Program-made: the position numbers and the translations under genes
Assembly: GCA_964620915.1 (NCBI GenBank)
Contig: CAZUKP010000094.1
Coordinates: forward strand, 1-10,243
Source: Hyphomicrobium_A sp964620915
GTDB lineage: Bacteria > Pseudomonadota > Alphaproteobacteria > Rhizobiales > Hyphomicrobiaceae
Reading direction: 5' to 3'
DNA: 10,243 bases
In this document: in pieces, positions 1 to 6,486 of the stretch
Position numbering within the stretch: the first letter of the stretch is position 1
Layout of the letters: each line of letters starts with the position of its first letter
Notes under the pieces: model-generated
What the model was told of the DNA's origin: nothing
Seen by the model: the letters and a program-made list of their open reading frames with translations, nothing else
Databases searched by the model: none

Positions 1-408
1 CTCGTGTGACTTCAATTCATCGACCGCGTGGAAAATCCGGGGGCGAACGCAGGTTGGTGCTTTCGGCAATTCCTTGAACTGCCGGTCAAAAATATTTATA
101 GATATATCGACGATCTATTAGCTCGAGAAATGGCGCCATTTTAAAGTATTGCGGCCAGAATACGGTCTTTCTTGTATATTTTGACTTGCCGATTTGGAAA
201 ATACTTATTTTTGAAAATTTCGCTCTATCGGCGCTTAGGGCTTACACCCGTTGTCTCTACGCTGACTAGTTTCTTTTGCTGGAGTGGTTAATCTATTAAC
301 CTTTCCGATCGCCGCTGCGTTTCATAATCATGCCGAGTGTTTTTATTCCCCCGTCTTACGGTGTTTTGGTTAATAGGGGCCAAGAACCTTGAATTAGCGA
401 ATTACGAA
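1..408. other. A/T-rich non-coding stretch upstream of the amine oxidase
   Basis: I see no supportable gene in this stretch. It is visibly richer in A and T than the rest of the window, with many stops in all frames. On the minus strand one frame stays open from about base 115 off the left edge and gives a protein-like string, but it is only about 38 codons long, has two stops immediately before it, and has no ATG or GTG start. It may be the decayed front of a gene lying to the left. The stretch otherwise holds the GGTTAAT dyad at 286-301 and leads into the promoter-like box at 409. Confidence 0.5.
286..301. promoter_or_regulatory. GGTTAAT dyad, possible operator
   Basis: GGTTAAT at 286-292 and ATTAACC at 295-301 form a perfect 7-bp inverted repeat separated by two bases. 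A third copy of GGTTAAT in the forward orientation lies at 368-374, about 35 bases before the TATAAT box. This fits a protein-binding site upstream of the amine oxidase promoter. That role is inferred from symmetry and position only. Confidence 0.3.
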
Positions 409-414
409 TATAAT
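409..414 (+). promoter_or_regulatory. Candidate -10 box TATAAT
   Basis: A perfect TATAAT lies 177 bases before the chosen ATG of the amine oxidase gene. The nearest -35-like string, TTGAAT at 389-394, leaves a spacer of only 14 bases, which is short, so an activator may be needed or the match may be chance in A/T-rich DNA. The tandem 13-bp repeats begin 8 bases downstream, where a regulator could block or loop the promoter. Confidence 0.3.
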
Positions 415-421
415 GACCTTC

Positions 422-466
422 GTTCATGACCTCTGTTCATGACCTCTGTTCATGACCTCTGTTCAT
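422..466 (+). repeat. Tandem 13-bp direct repeat, about 3.5 copies
   Basis: The unit GTTCATGACCTCT occurs three times without a gap or mismatch at 422-434, 435-447 and 448-460, followed by a partial copy GTTCAT at 461-466. A weaker related string (ATGACCTTC) just precedes the array. The 13-bp period is not a multiple of three and the array lies outside any credible gene. It is either a slippage-prone minisatellite or a set of iterated binding sites in the amine oxidase leader. Confidence 0.9.
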
Positions 467-590
467 TTTGTTGCGGCTGTAGAAAACAACTTCGTATTGA
501 AATTGCGTGTTACACGAAACCCGTTATTTGGCTGCAATAGGAAGAGCGCCACGACCGCGGCGATGCGGCTGCACGCTCAGGAGCCTCGGC

Positions 591-1805
591 ATGGAGTCGA
601 CGCAAAAGTCTCGTGGTTGGAGCAAAGCACCGGCTGAGATCTACCGAGTTCTTGTCGTTGGCGCTGGCATCGCTGGGCTTGCCGCAGCACGCGCACTCGC
701 CGATCGAGGGGTTCATGGTGTCGTGCTTGAAGCACGCGAGCGTATCGGGGGACGGATCTGGACCGCCAACGTGGCAGGGCAGCCCGTTGACCTTGGCGCC
801 TGCTGGATCCACGGACCGCGCGGCAATCCAATTGCGCAACTCGCGCGCCGATGGAAGCTGCCACTCGAGAAAACGGAGTGGGACAGAATTTGGTTTCCCG
901 GCGCTCCCTCGGCACACGTTTGGGAGGCGGTAATCCGAGCCAAAACGCTTACTGCGGCCGTGGGCTCCGGATCGGTGGCGGAAGCCATTCCGCAACATTG
1001 GCTCAGCGACCCGCTGATGCGTTGGGCCCTGTGTTACGAAATCGCACAAGAGTACGGCGAGGATCCCGAGCACCTCTCGCTCAAGCACTGGCGTGATGAC
1101 GATGACTTTGAGGGCGGTGATTTCATGTTTCCGCGCGGTTACGGGGAACTCGTCGGCCATTTGGGCAGGGGGTTACAGGTTCGCACTGGCCATGTCGTAC
1201 AGGCGATCCGCTATGGGGGACGCAGGGTCGCCATCGAAACAAACAGTGGGACATACGAAGCGGAGCGCGCGATCGTAACCCTCCCTCTTGGAGTCCTTAA
1301 GGTTGGGTCAGTGGTGTTCGATCCAGAGCTGCCGGAGCGGAAGCAACGAGCGATCAGGCGCCTTGGCGTAGGGGTGCTCAACAAGCTTGCGTTTGTTTTC
1401 GATCAGCCGTTTTGGCCGAACGGCACACATGTCGTTGGACGATATGGGCCCTACTCGATGTTAACTGTGCACGGCAGGACGCTTGTCGGAATGGCAGGCG
1501 GCGGCGTCTCGCGCCTTACCGTTCCCGAAGCCCCCGAGGACGTGCTCCAGTCAATTGGCGCGCCGCGCCCCTTGGGGACTATTGCGACACGGTGGGATGA
1601 AGACGCATTCGCCCGAGGGGCTACCTCCGTGGTGCCGCCTGGCGGAAAGAGCAAAGACTTCGACGTATTGGCCTCTCCGTCAGGCAATTTGTCTTTCGCC
1701 GGCGAGGCAACGAGCCGCGCCCATCGTGGAACCGTGCACGGCGCTTACCTCTCGGGGCAACGCGCAGCGCAAGAAGTCCTTGTATCGTTCGCTGGCGCTT
1801 GTTGA
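591..1805 (+). CDS. FAD-dependent amine oxidase, polyamine oxidase-like
   Basis: This is a 404-residue flavin amine oxidase, the family that oxidises amines or polyamines to imines with release of hydrogen peroxide. The Rossmann FAD motif GAGIAG is at 24-29, the acidic end of the second strand at E47, the GGR motif at 53-55 and GACWIHG at 69-75. A lysine in GVLNKLAF matches the conserved active-site lysine of polyamine oxidases. Near the C terminus, FAGEAT and GTVHGAYLSG form the second FAD-contact region. I chose the ATG at 591 because AGGAG sits 7 bases before it and the Rossmann strand follows directly. A GTG at 507 is in frame but would add a basic leader without a ribosome site. The length is a little short for the family (about 450), mainly in the substrate-domain segment before the final FAD motif. 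There is no signal peptide. It lies just outside the integrative element. The substrate is unknown. Confidence 0.88.
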   Translation: MESTQKSRGWSKAPAEIYRVLVVGAGIAGLAAARALADRGVHGVVLEARERIGGRIWTANVAGQPVDLGACWIHGPRGNPIAQLARRWKLPLEKTEWDRIWFPGAPSAHVWEAVIRAKTLTAAVGSGSVAEAIPQHWLSDPLMRWALCYEIAQEYGEDPEHLSLKHWRDDDDFEGGDFMFPRGYGELVGHLGRGLQVRTGHVVQAIRYGGRRVAIETNSGTYEAERAIVTLPLGVLKVGSVVFDPELPERKQRAIRRLGVGVLNKLAFVFDQPFWPNGTHVVGRYGPYSMLTVHGRTLVGMAGGGVSRLTVPEAPEDVLQSIGAPRPLGTIATRWDEDAFARGATSVVPPGGKSKDFDVLASPSGNLSFAGEATSRAHRGTVHGAYLSGQRAAQEVLVSFAGAC

Positions 1806-1833
1806 CGGAACAAGGATTGGCCGCCTCATCTTT

Positions 1834-1880
1834 TGGTGACCCCGGCAGGATTCGAACCTGCGACCCTCAGATTAGGAATC
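1834..1880 (-). other. Attachment site: 3' fragment of tRNA-Arg(CCU)
   Basis: Read on the minus strand, this block gives an anticodon loop TTCCTAA (anticodon CCU, arginine), the 3' anticodon strand TCTGA, a five-base variable loop, a complete T arm (GCAGG, TTCGAAT, CCTGC), the 3' acceptor strand CGGGGTC, discriminator A and an encoded CCA. Upstream of the anticodon loop the sequence no longer pairs: ACTGA stands where TCAGA is needed, and there is no D arm or 5' acceptor strand. It is therefore a partial tRNA gene, not a working one. Such 3' tRNA fragments mark one end of an element inserted by a tyrosine recombinase, with crossover in or near the anticodon loop. The integrase 193 bases away supports this. 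Confidence 0.85.
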
Positions 1881-1910
1881 AGTGCGACACTAGATTTCCT
1901 CGTATTTCGA

Positions 1911-2033
1911 TGGACGCAATCGGACAAGGCAACTTGCAGATATATATAACTTTTTCACGATGTATGCGTCCAGATATTTACGACAGCGTCCAGGGCAATC
2001 GAGATCAATTTGGAACCCCAGCGGAACCCCAGC
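1911..2033. promoter_or_regulatory. Repeat-rich attachment arm and integrase leader
   Basis: Between the tRNA fragment and the integrase lie several short repeats. TGGACGCA (1911-1918) is the inverse of TGCGTCCA (1965-1972). GCGTCCAG recurs at 1966-1973 and 1986-1993, exactly 20 bases apart, about two helical turns. GGAACCCCAGC is present as an exact tandem pair at 2012-2022 and 2023-2033. A tract of alternating A and T near 1938-1948 may help bending. Tyrosine recombinases of this class have an N-terminal arm-binding domain, and such repeats are good candidates for arm sites or for an excisionase or autoregulation site. Confidence 0.5.
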
Positions 2034-2072
2034 GTGCTACACTTGGGCGAAAAGGGAGACCGATTCGCGCCG

Positions 2073-3371
2073 ATGTCACGGAAGAAGCTCACGCAGAGGT
2101 TCGTGGAGACCGTCAAGGCTGGACCGACAAGGGTGGAGTATCCTGACGGCCATACGCGTGGGCTCTTACTGCGTGTTACGCCAAGCGGGAAAAAGAGCTG
2201 GGCCGTCCTATATCGGCGCAAATCAGATGGCCGCAAGCGGCGCTACACGATCGGCGCCTATCCTGAGTTCAAGCTGTCGGACGCGCGCGCTCATGCTGAG
2301 GACGTCGTGGCGCGAGTTTCGCGCGGAGAAGATCCTGCTGCGCAGGTCCAGGCCCACAATGCGGCGCTCACCTTTGGGCAACTCGCCGAAACGTGGGTCC
2401 TACGGCATGGGCGGCCAAACAAGGGGCCCCGGTCCCTCTATGACGACCAGCTCATGCTCACCCGAGAGATCTACCCGGCAATCGGCCGCATGAAAGCCGA
2501 CGAAGTTGTCAAGCGGGACGTTATCGGAATCCTTGAGTTGGTTGCGGGTCGTGGTGCCCGCTATCGGTCAAACCGTATCTTTGCGCTCTTGCGCTCGATC
2601 TATCGATGGGGACTAGCGGAGGATCTGATCCAGCGCGATCCAACCCAGGGAATCCGCCCGCGCACTATTGAGCGGCCACGCGAGCGGGTCCTTTCAGACG
2701 AGGAAGTCCGCATCCTGTGGCGCGCCCTTGATAATGCGCCAATGAGCAAAGCCGTCGCCACCATTCTGCGCCTCGCGCTGATCACCGGCCAGCGCGTAGG
2801 CGAAGTCGCTGGGATGGCCAAATCAGATATCGAACTTGCCCCAGCCAACCCGATGTGGACGCAACAGGGTCGTGGGCGAAAGAACAAAGAGCTGACACGC
2901 GTGCCGCTTTCACCGCTGGCGGCGGAGCTTATCCTCGATGCCGTCGCCCGGTCCGGTGACAGTCAGCACGTGTTTCCGTCACCAACAGGAGCTGGTGCAA
3001 TTACCGCCCATGCGGCGACACGCGCAATCAGTCGGGCACGACCGGGGCTCGGCATTGACCATTTTCGCGTCCATGACCTTCGCCGAACCGCAGCTACAGG
3101 GATGGCCTCTCTTGGCATCAACCCGCACACGATTAGTCTTGTGCTCGACCACACGAGCGTCACGAAGGGCACGGTTACGGGGGCCGTGTACGTCAAGTAT
3201 TCGTTCGACCGCGAGAAGCGTGAGGCTTTAGAGCGCCGGGCTGATCACCTGGAAGATGTCATTGCCCGCCAAATGAGAAGCGACCGCCGACATGCGAGTG
3301 TGTTGGGCAAGCAAGGAGCCGACAAGATTAGTGTCGGGGATACATCAGATAATGTCCGAATCCGGGGGTAA
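2073..3371 (+). CDS. Tyrosine-type site-specific integrase (DUF4102/P4-like)
   Basis: This is a 432-residue tyrosine recombinase that would integrate and excise the element at tRNA-Arg. The N-terminal arm-binding domain (about residues 1-90) has the GLLLRVTPSGKKSW and YTIGAYPEFKLSDAR signatures of the DUF4102 group. A SAM-like core-binding domain covers about 100-190, and the catalytic domain about 205-400. The catalytic set is complete: R241 (TGQRVGEV), K272 in the beta hairpin, H334 and R337 (HDLRR), H360 (LDHTS) and Y373 (VYVKYS). I chose the ATG at 2073 because the arm domain starts right there (MSRKKLTQRFVE). The ATT/ATG-like extension upstream runs through the GGAACCCCAGC repeats, and a GGGAG lies 14 bases before the ATG, a rather long spacing. 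The tail after residue about 395 is unremarkable and polar. It should be functional. Confidence 0.93.
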   Translation: MSRKKLTQRFVETVKAGPTRVEYPDGHTRGLLLRVTPSGKKSWAVLYRRKSDGRKRRYTIGAYPEFKLSDARAHAEDVVARVSRGEDPAAQVQAHNAALTFGQLAETWVLRHGRPNKGPRSLYDDQLMLTREIYPAIGRMKADEVVKRDVIGILELVAGRGARYRSNRIFALLRSIYRWGLAEDLIQRDPTQGIRPRTIERPRERVLSDEEVRILWRALDNAPMSKAVATILRLALITGQRVGEVAGMAKSDIELAPANPMWTQQGRGRKNKELTRVPLSPLAAELILDAVARSGDSQHVFPSPTGAGAITAHAATRAISRARPGLGIDHFRVHDLRRTAATGMASLGINPHTISLVLDHTSVTKGTVTGAVYVKYSFDREKREALERRADHLEDVIARQMRSDRRHASVLGKQGADKISVGDTSDNVRIRG

Positions 3372-3396
3372 AGCGGACATCGCGAATGCATGCTCC

Positions 3397-3426
3397 AACG
3401 TCCGCTTATGACCCAAAGCGGACATT
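3397..3426. terminator. Inverted repeat after the integrase gene
   Basis: AACGTCCGCTT (3397-3407) and AAGCGGACATT (3416-3426) pair with one mismatch around an 8-base loop ATGACCCA. An additional copy of the right arm, AAGCGGACAT, overlaps the integrase stop codon at 3371-3380, so the left arm could pair with either. There is no run of T after it, so it is not a classic intrinsic terminator. It may still protect or end the integrase transcript, or be a dispersed repeat: 18 of 19 bases recur at 4556-4574. Confidence 0.45.
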
Positions 3427-3479
3427 GCCGGAAGCGCAACAAGCGGGCCCAATTGGTGTGGTTAGCTCGGCCAGTTGAT

Positions 3480-3824
3480 CTAGTGACGTTCAAGAACGTC
3501 TTTCAGGATAGCAGCACTGCTGTGCTCTTCGTCCTTGGCTGCAAATACCAGAGTGACGAGGCCACGAGCGCGCAACGTGCGCAGTTGATCGACAAGGCGC
3601 CGTTTCTCGGTGAGCTCCGTCTGATAGCGCTCTTTGAATTCCTTCCACCGGGCTAGGTCGTGACCATACCACTTGCGCAATTCTGGACTTGGAGCGATGT
3701 CCTTCAACCAGTCATGCAAAGCCGCGTCAGTTTTTGACACACCTCGTGGCCACAACCGTTCTACGAAGATACGATAGCCATCAGTCCTAGCGGCCGGCTC
3801 ATAGATTCTTTTGATTCGGAACAT
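3480..3824 (-). CDS. DUF488 family protein (YeaO-like)
   Basis: This 114-residue cytoplasmic protein belongs to DUF488, a small family of unknown biochemical function. The family pattern is easy to see: IKRIYEP near the start, DGYRIFVERLWPRGVSK at about 15-31, the helix around DWLKDIAPSPELRKWYGHD at 38-56, and VFAAKDEEHSSA near 93-104, where the related proteins have a conserved H-N/S patch. The length is normal. The start has AGAGG about 10 bases upstream, overlapping the end of the acetyltransferase gene, which ends only 14 bases before it on the same strand. The two are very likely co-transcribed. It is the last gene of the minus-strand run and is followed by the integrase, which converges on it. 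Confidence 0.88.
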   Translation of the reverse strand: MFRIKRIYEPAARTDGYRIFVERLWPRGVSKTDAALHDWLKDIAPSPELRKWYGHDLARWKEFKERYQTELTEKRRLVDQLRTLRARGLVTLVFAAKDEEHSSAAILKDVLERH

Positions 3825-3838
3825 TTTTGGGCACCTCT

Positions 3839-4354
3839 TTATAAATGACCGGATTGAGGACGAGGTGGTCGTTCGGTATCCAGTCGGTATTTTAGAAATT
3901 TGGTGCCATGGTGCTCAATCCCATCGACAAATTCTGCGCCAAGCCTCGCGAGAGCCATTAGGTTTTTGCGCGATGGCGGCAAGAGGAATATCACGAAGGG
4001 AATCCGTTTATCGGCCACCGCAAAGTCAATGGCCTTCTTTGAGATGAGCGGGCCGAGCCCAAAGCTTTCTCGCTTGAGCACCAATCCATATTCCCACTCA
4101 TCGCCCTCTTTCTGAAAACCGCCCCATCCGGCATAGCTGTCATTACAAAGTATTGCCCAATGGCCGAGCCCATCGCGACGCCAACGCTCCTCTTTTGTAG
4201 CAATGAATTTGGTGGCAGTGACGTGATCCCAATTGCATGTGAGGAGCGGCATGTGCTCAGCAACGCGAGGGTCTAACATATGCGCAACAATCTCATCCGG
4301 CGAGACTTCTGGCAGTCGTGCGAACGTGACGTTCCGTTCAGGCAAAGTGGTCAT
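3839..4354 (-). CDS. GNAT family N-acetyltransferase
   Basis: This 171-residue protein resembles RimJ/RimL-type GNAT enzymes, which move an acetyl group from acetyl-CoA to an amine on a protein or small molecule. A ligand-side helix region precedes GHWAILCNDSYAGWGGF (about 64-80), then the strand EYGLVLKRESFGLG (88-101) that ends in the acetyl-CoA pyrophosphate loop, a helix (105-115), and the last motif NLMALARLGAEFVD (131-144) with the closing strand to YRL. The pyrophosphate loop reads RESFGLGP rather than the typical Q/RxxGxG/A form, so cofactor binding should be confirmed. It lies 14 bases upstream of the DUF488 gene in the same direction. The substrate cannot be told. Confidence 0.75.
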   Translation of the reverse strand: MTTLPERNVTFARLPEVSPDEIVAHMLDPRVAEHMPLLTCNWDHVTATKFIATKEERWRRDGLGHWAILCNDSYAGWGGFQKEGDEWEYGLVLKRESFGLGPLISKKAIDFAVADKRIPFVIFLLPPSRKNLMALARLGAEFVDGIEHHGTKFLKYRLDTERPPRPQSGHL

Positions 4355-4555
4355 TATCAGCTACCACGACTGTGAGGGTTATGAGGACCACAACTGTGTC
4401 GCGAACGACTTTGCAGATCATCTGCGCTCCTACCTTGGGCCAGGACTGGATATACACTTCTCGTGGTTGAGACGGATCGCCTGTGCGAACGCGTCAGCAT
4501 CTCCAAGTCCTCATATGCCAAGGCGCTGACTACCCCGCCCTGCCGCGGCGACGGG

Positions 4556-4574
4556 CGCTTCTGACCCAAAGCGG
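4556..4574 (+). repeat. Second copy of the CGCTT-TGACCCAAAGCGG repeat
   Basis: This 19-base string matches 3403-3421 at 18 positions, in the same orientation. It can form a small hairpin with CGCTT and AAGCG around CTGACCCA. It sits 14 bases after the stop of the DJ-1/PfpI gene, where a transcript end would be expected. The rest of the 4355-4587 gap between that gene and the acetyltransferase holds no gene I can support, although it must contain the promoter of the acetyltransferase if the two are not in one operon. Confidence 0.6.
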
Positions 4575-4587
4575 TATTCGGCGCGAC

Positions 4588-5271
4588 TTATGCATCTGCG
4601 TATTCGATGTCGTCGCGATACTGCTTGTAGGCAGCCGCGTACTCCATGACCCGCGCTACCTCGGCAATGAAACCCTCGTCATAGCCGGCGCGGCGCAGCA
4701 GGTGAAAGCCCATCTCCATGCCCGACGCGATGCCTCCCGCAGTGATTGTGCGCCCAGAGTCGACCACTCGTGCTCGACTTACGCTGCAGGCGGGGGCGAT
4801 TTCTGCCAAGCGGTCAATCGGCAGCTTGCCGAAGTTCGAGGCTTCGAGCCGGTCCGGCTCCTTGCGGTTGGTGGCTCGCTTTCCGTCGAGCAAACCCATC
4901 GCACCACAAATCCACGAGCCTGTGCATACGCTCGTCAGCAGTGTCGTGTCGGACAACGTGCGAATGAACTCATGCAAGCGACCGTTGTGCATTTCTTGGC
5001 GGGTACCGAAACCACCCGGAATGAGGAACGCGTTCATCGCCGGCCGATCCGAGAAGCTGTAATTCGGGAGCACAGTGAGACCGGCTTGCGTCTGTACCGG
5101 GCGCATGGAATCGGCGATCAAAAAAGCATCGAGTTCCGGATCGAAACGGCGTGCGACGGAAAAGACGCCATATGGGGCGGCGTAGTCGACGATTTCGGCG
5201 TCTTTAAAGACGTAGATGCCGAGCCGGAATCCGGCGATCCTTGGGAAGGTGCGATGGGAAGTGTTGCTCAT
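4588..5271 (-). CDS. DJ-1/PfpI family protein
   Basis: This is a 227-residue DJ-1/PfpI (class I glutamine amidotransferase-like) protein. The nucleophile-elbow cysteine is C116 in LLTSVCTGSW. The acidic partner lies in the KDAEIVDYAAPYGVF segment near 23-37, the oxyanion PGG is at 85-87, and the AGG turn is at 178-180. After the elbow, where isonitrile hydratase-like members have ATTHW with a histidine, this one has ATNRKEPD (133-140), so no catalytic histidine is present at that place, as in the TNK-type subgroup. It could be a hydratase, a glyoxalase/deglycase-like enzyme or a redox sensor. It has no AraC-type DNA-binding domain, unlike longer relatives. AGGAGAA lies 9 bases before the ATG. 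It is downstream of the YciI and P460 genes, probably in one operon. Confidence 0.85.
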   Translation of the reverse strand: MSNTSHRTFPRIAGFRLGIYVFKDAEIVDYAAPYGVFSVARRFDPELDAFLIADSMRPVQTQAGLTVLPNYSFSDRPAMNAFLIPGGFGTRQEMHNGRLHEFIRTLSDTTLLTSVCTGSWICGAMGLLDGKRATNRKEPDRLEASNFGKLPIDRLAEIAPACSVSRARVVDSGRTITAGGIASGMEMGFHLLRRAGYDEGFIAEVARVMEYAAAYKQYRDDIEYADA

Positions 5272-5358
5272 GTTAGATTTCTCCTGGCCACGTCTTGGCT
5301 CTCGGTGCGAGGATCACAGGGCGGCGATTTCCTACTCAACAACAAGGCGGAGACGGGT

Positions 5359-5646
5359 TCAGCCGAGCAGAAATTTCAGCCGTCCGTCGGTTTTTGACGG
5401 GGCAATTTCGAGAATTTCCGCTGTCACGACATTCTCCGCCACAAACGGATCGTCCTCTACCCGGCTTTCGAGATCCGCCAGCGATGCAGCATCCACCAGG
5501 ATTGCGCCGCCCAAATTCGGCCGAAGGCTACCGACCACCAAGAACACGCCGTCATCGAGACCACGTTGGATCCATGCGTTGTGGCTCTTCATGAGCTGAC
5601 CGGCCCGGCCTTTGTTGGCAGCAAATTTGAGGAGTACGATGAACAT
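5359..5646 (-). CDS. YciI family protein
   Basis: This 95-residue protein fits the YciI family, small dimeric ferredoxin-fold proteins, some of which act as dehalogenase- or isomerase-like enzymes using a His-Asp pair. The visible pattern is an N-terminal strand FIVLLKFAAN, H22 in KSHNAWIQRGLDDG (20-33), a G-S-L strand, GGAILVDAASLADLE (46-60) and DDPFV (65-69). H22 and the aspartate before P67 are the likely active pair. The size is normal. AGGAGAA is 8 bases upstream of the ATG, nearly the same leader as its neighbours on either side. It lies between P460 (103 bases upstream) and DJ-1/PfpI (87 bases downstream). Confidence 0.85.
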   Translation of the reverse strand: MFIVLLKFAANKGRAGQLMKSHNAWIQRGLDDGVFLVVGSLRPNLGGAILVDAASLADLESRVEDDPFVAENVVTAEILEIAPSKTDGRLKFLLG

Positions 5647-5749
5647 TCGAATTGTTTCTCCTGTGAACTCTGGTCCCGGGCGTCAACTCGCGCATTTCTT
5701 AGCTTCATGCGTCCGCCCAGTTCTTGTCCTGAACACTGCGGCGGTTCGC

Positions 5750-6343
5750 CTAATCGAACCTCGGCCGCTCGTTTCTCAGAATGGGATAGCCCTGCACGAA
5801 GATCAGATCTTGGCTTCGCGCCGGTTCGTGGCAGCCCAGGCAGTCCGCCCTGTAGTCCGTTGTCACGGTGCGCTTGGTCTCCGATCCCTCATAGAAGGCC
5901 CAACCCCAGCCATCGCCCCACAGCGGCGACGGTCCTGCGCGTTGGTTCGCCGCATCCTTGACCATGACAAAGCGTCCGGCCAGGTCTCCGGCAAAGCTTG
6001 CCGTTCCCGTCGTCAGAGACTCCGTCTTAGCCGCAAAGACATCCTTGACGAGAACTGTTCCGTCGGGGAATTGGCCTGATTTGAGGTAATCCTCCAGGTT
6101 CTTGCGCTCGGTGTAGACGACGTGCAGCTCCTTCGCACCATCCGAAGGCACATCGGCCAAAACTGAGAACGTGCCAAGCTGGATCCATTCCCTGCGGTAG
6201 TCGACGATCGGGACATGCAGGGCAGGCTCGGCGTCGTTAACCGCGGAAATATCACTACCCGTGGTCTTCTCCGCCGAAAACGCCACAATCACGCTGGTTG
6301 TGGCAGCGATGATTGTAACAACAGCAACAGCAAAGATTCTCAT
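5750..6343 (-). CDS. Cytochrome P460 family c-type heme protein
   Basis: This 197-residue exported protein has a hydrophobic signal segment at 1-22. It then has the P460 pattern: YRREWIQLGTF near 49-59, ELHVVY (72-77), FPDGTVLVKDVF (92-103), GRFVMVKD, a tryptophan-rich WGDGWGWAFYEG (142-153), and a single heme site CLGCH at 168-172. Family members are periplasmic; cytochrome P460 proper oxidises hydroxylamine or nitric oxide with a lysine crosslinked to the heme, while relatives (cytochrome c'-beta) bind gases without the link. K100 in TVLVKD is my candidate for the crosslinking lysine, which I could not align. AGGAGAA is 9 bases before the ATG. It needs the Ccm heme-attachment machinery from elsewhere. 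It is likely the first large gene of a P460-YciI-DJ-1 unit, perhaps after the small secreted peptide gene. Confidence 0.88.
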   Translation of the reverse strand: MRIFAVAVVTIIAATTSVIVAFSAEKTTGSDISAVNDAEPALHVPIVDYRREWIQLGTFSVLADVPSDGAKELHVVYTERKNLEDYLKSGQFPDGTVLVKDVFAAKTESLTTGTASFAGDLAGRFVMVKDAANQRAGPSPLWGDGWGWAFYEGSETKRTVTTDYRADCLGCHEPARSQDLIFVQGYPILRNERPRFD

Positions 6344-6403
6344 CGCAGATTTCTCCTGGGCTCATCACGGAGCGGGAATGATGGAATCCGAGCGGAATTC
6401 AGT

Positions 6404-6431
6404 GTCATCCGGCGCAGTATCGCCGGATGAC
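6404..6431. terminator. Perfect 11-bp hairpin between the small peptide gene and P460
   Basis: GTCATCCGGCG (6404-6414) and CGCCGGATGAC (6421-6431) are perfectly complementary around a 6-base loop. The hairpin is 55 bases after the stop of the small peptide gene and 61 before the P460 start. No T run follows it on the minus strand. It could be a partial terminator or a processing and stability element that sets different levels of peptide and cytochrome from one transcript. Confidence 0.6.
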
Positions 6432-6486
6432 CTGGTTGATAGCCGCTCGAAAACGCTCCTCTGCTGATAGCGCTTGCCGATCGCAA

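Larger units (their letters stand above)
1834..3371 (+). mobile_element. Integration module at one end of a genomic island
   Basis: The tRNA-Arg fragment, the repeat-rich stretch after it and the tyrosine recombinase gene make a complete integration module. The missing 5' part of the tRNA should have lain to the right of the fragment, so in a simple single insertion the element must extend rightwards and rebuild the whole tRNA at its far end, outside this window. Everything to the right of 1880 may then be island cargo, although the true length cannot be seen. No excisionase, mobilisation or phage structural gene is visible, so the element could be defective or rely on a helper. Confidence 0.6.

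Noticed and set aside
1..115. Protein-like open frame on the minus strand running off the left edge
   Set aside because: About 38 codons only, two stops directly before it and no ATG or GTG start; could be a decayed gene front, but too little to call.
507..590. N-terminal extension of the amine oxidase from GTG at 507
   Set aside because: No ribosome site, basic low-complexity translation, and a well placed AGGAG before the ATG at 591.
1799..2146. 115-codon plus-strand frame with PGRIRTCDP
   Set aside because: This string is the antisense reading of the tRNA T arm, a well-known source of false proteins; the frame only spans the att region and the integrase start.
4483..5397. 304-codon plus-strand frame opposite the DJ-1 gene
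   Set aside because: Shadow of the DJ-1/PfpI gene; its translation shows no family pattern, while the minus strand has clear motifs and a ribosome site.
5612..6079. 155-codon plus-strand frame opposite P460
   Set aside because: Shadow of the P460 gene, arginine-rich with no recognisable domain.
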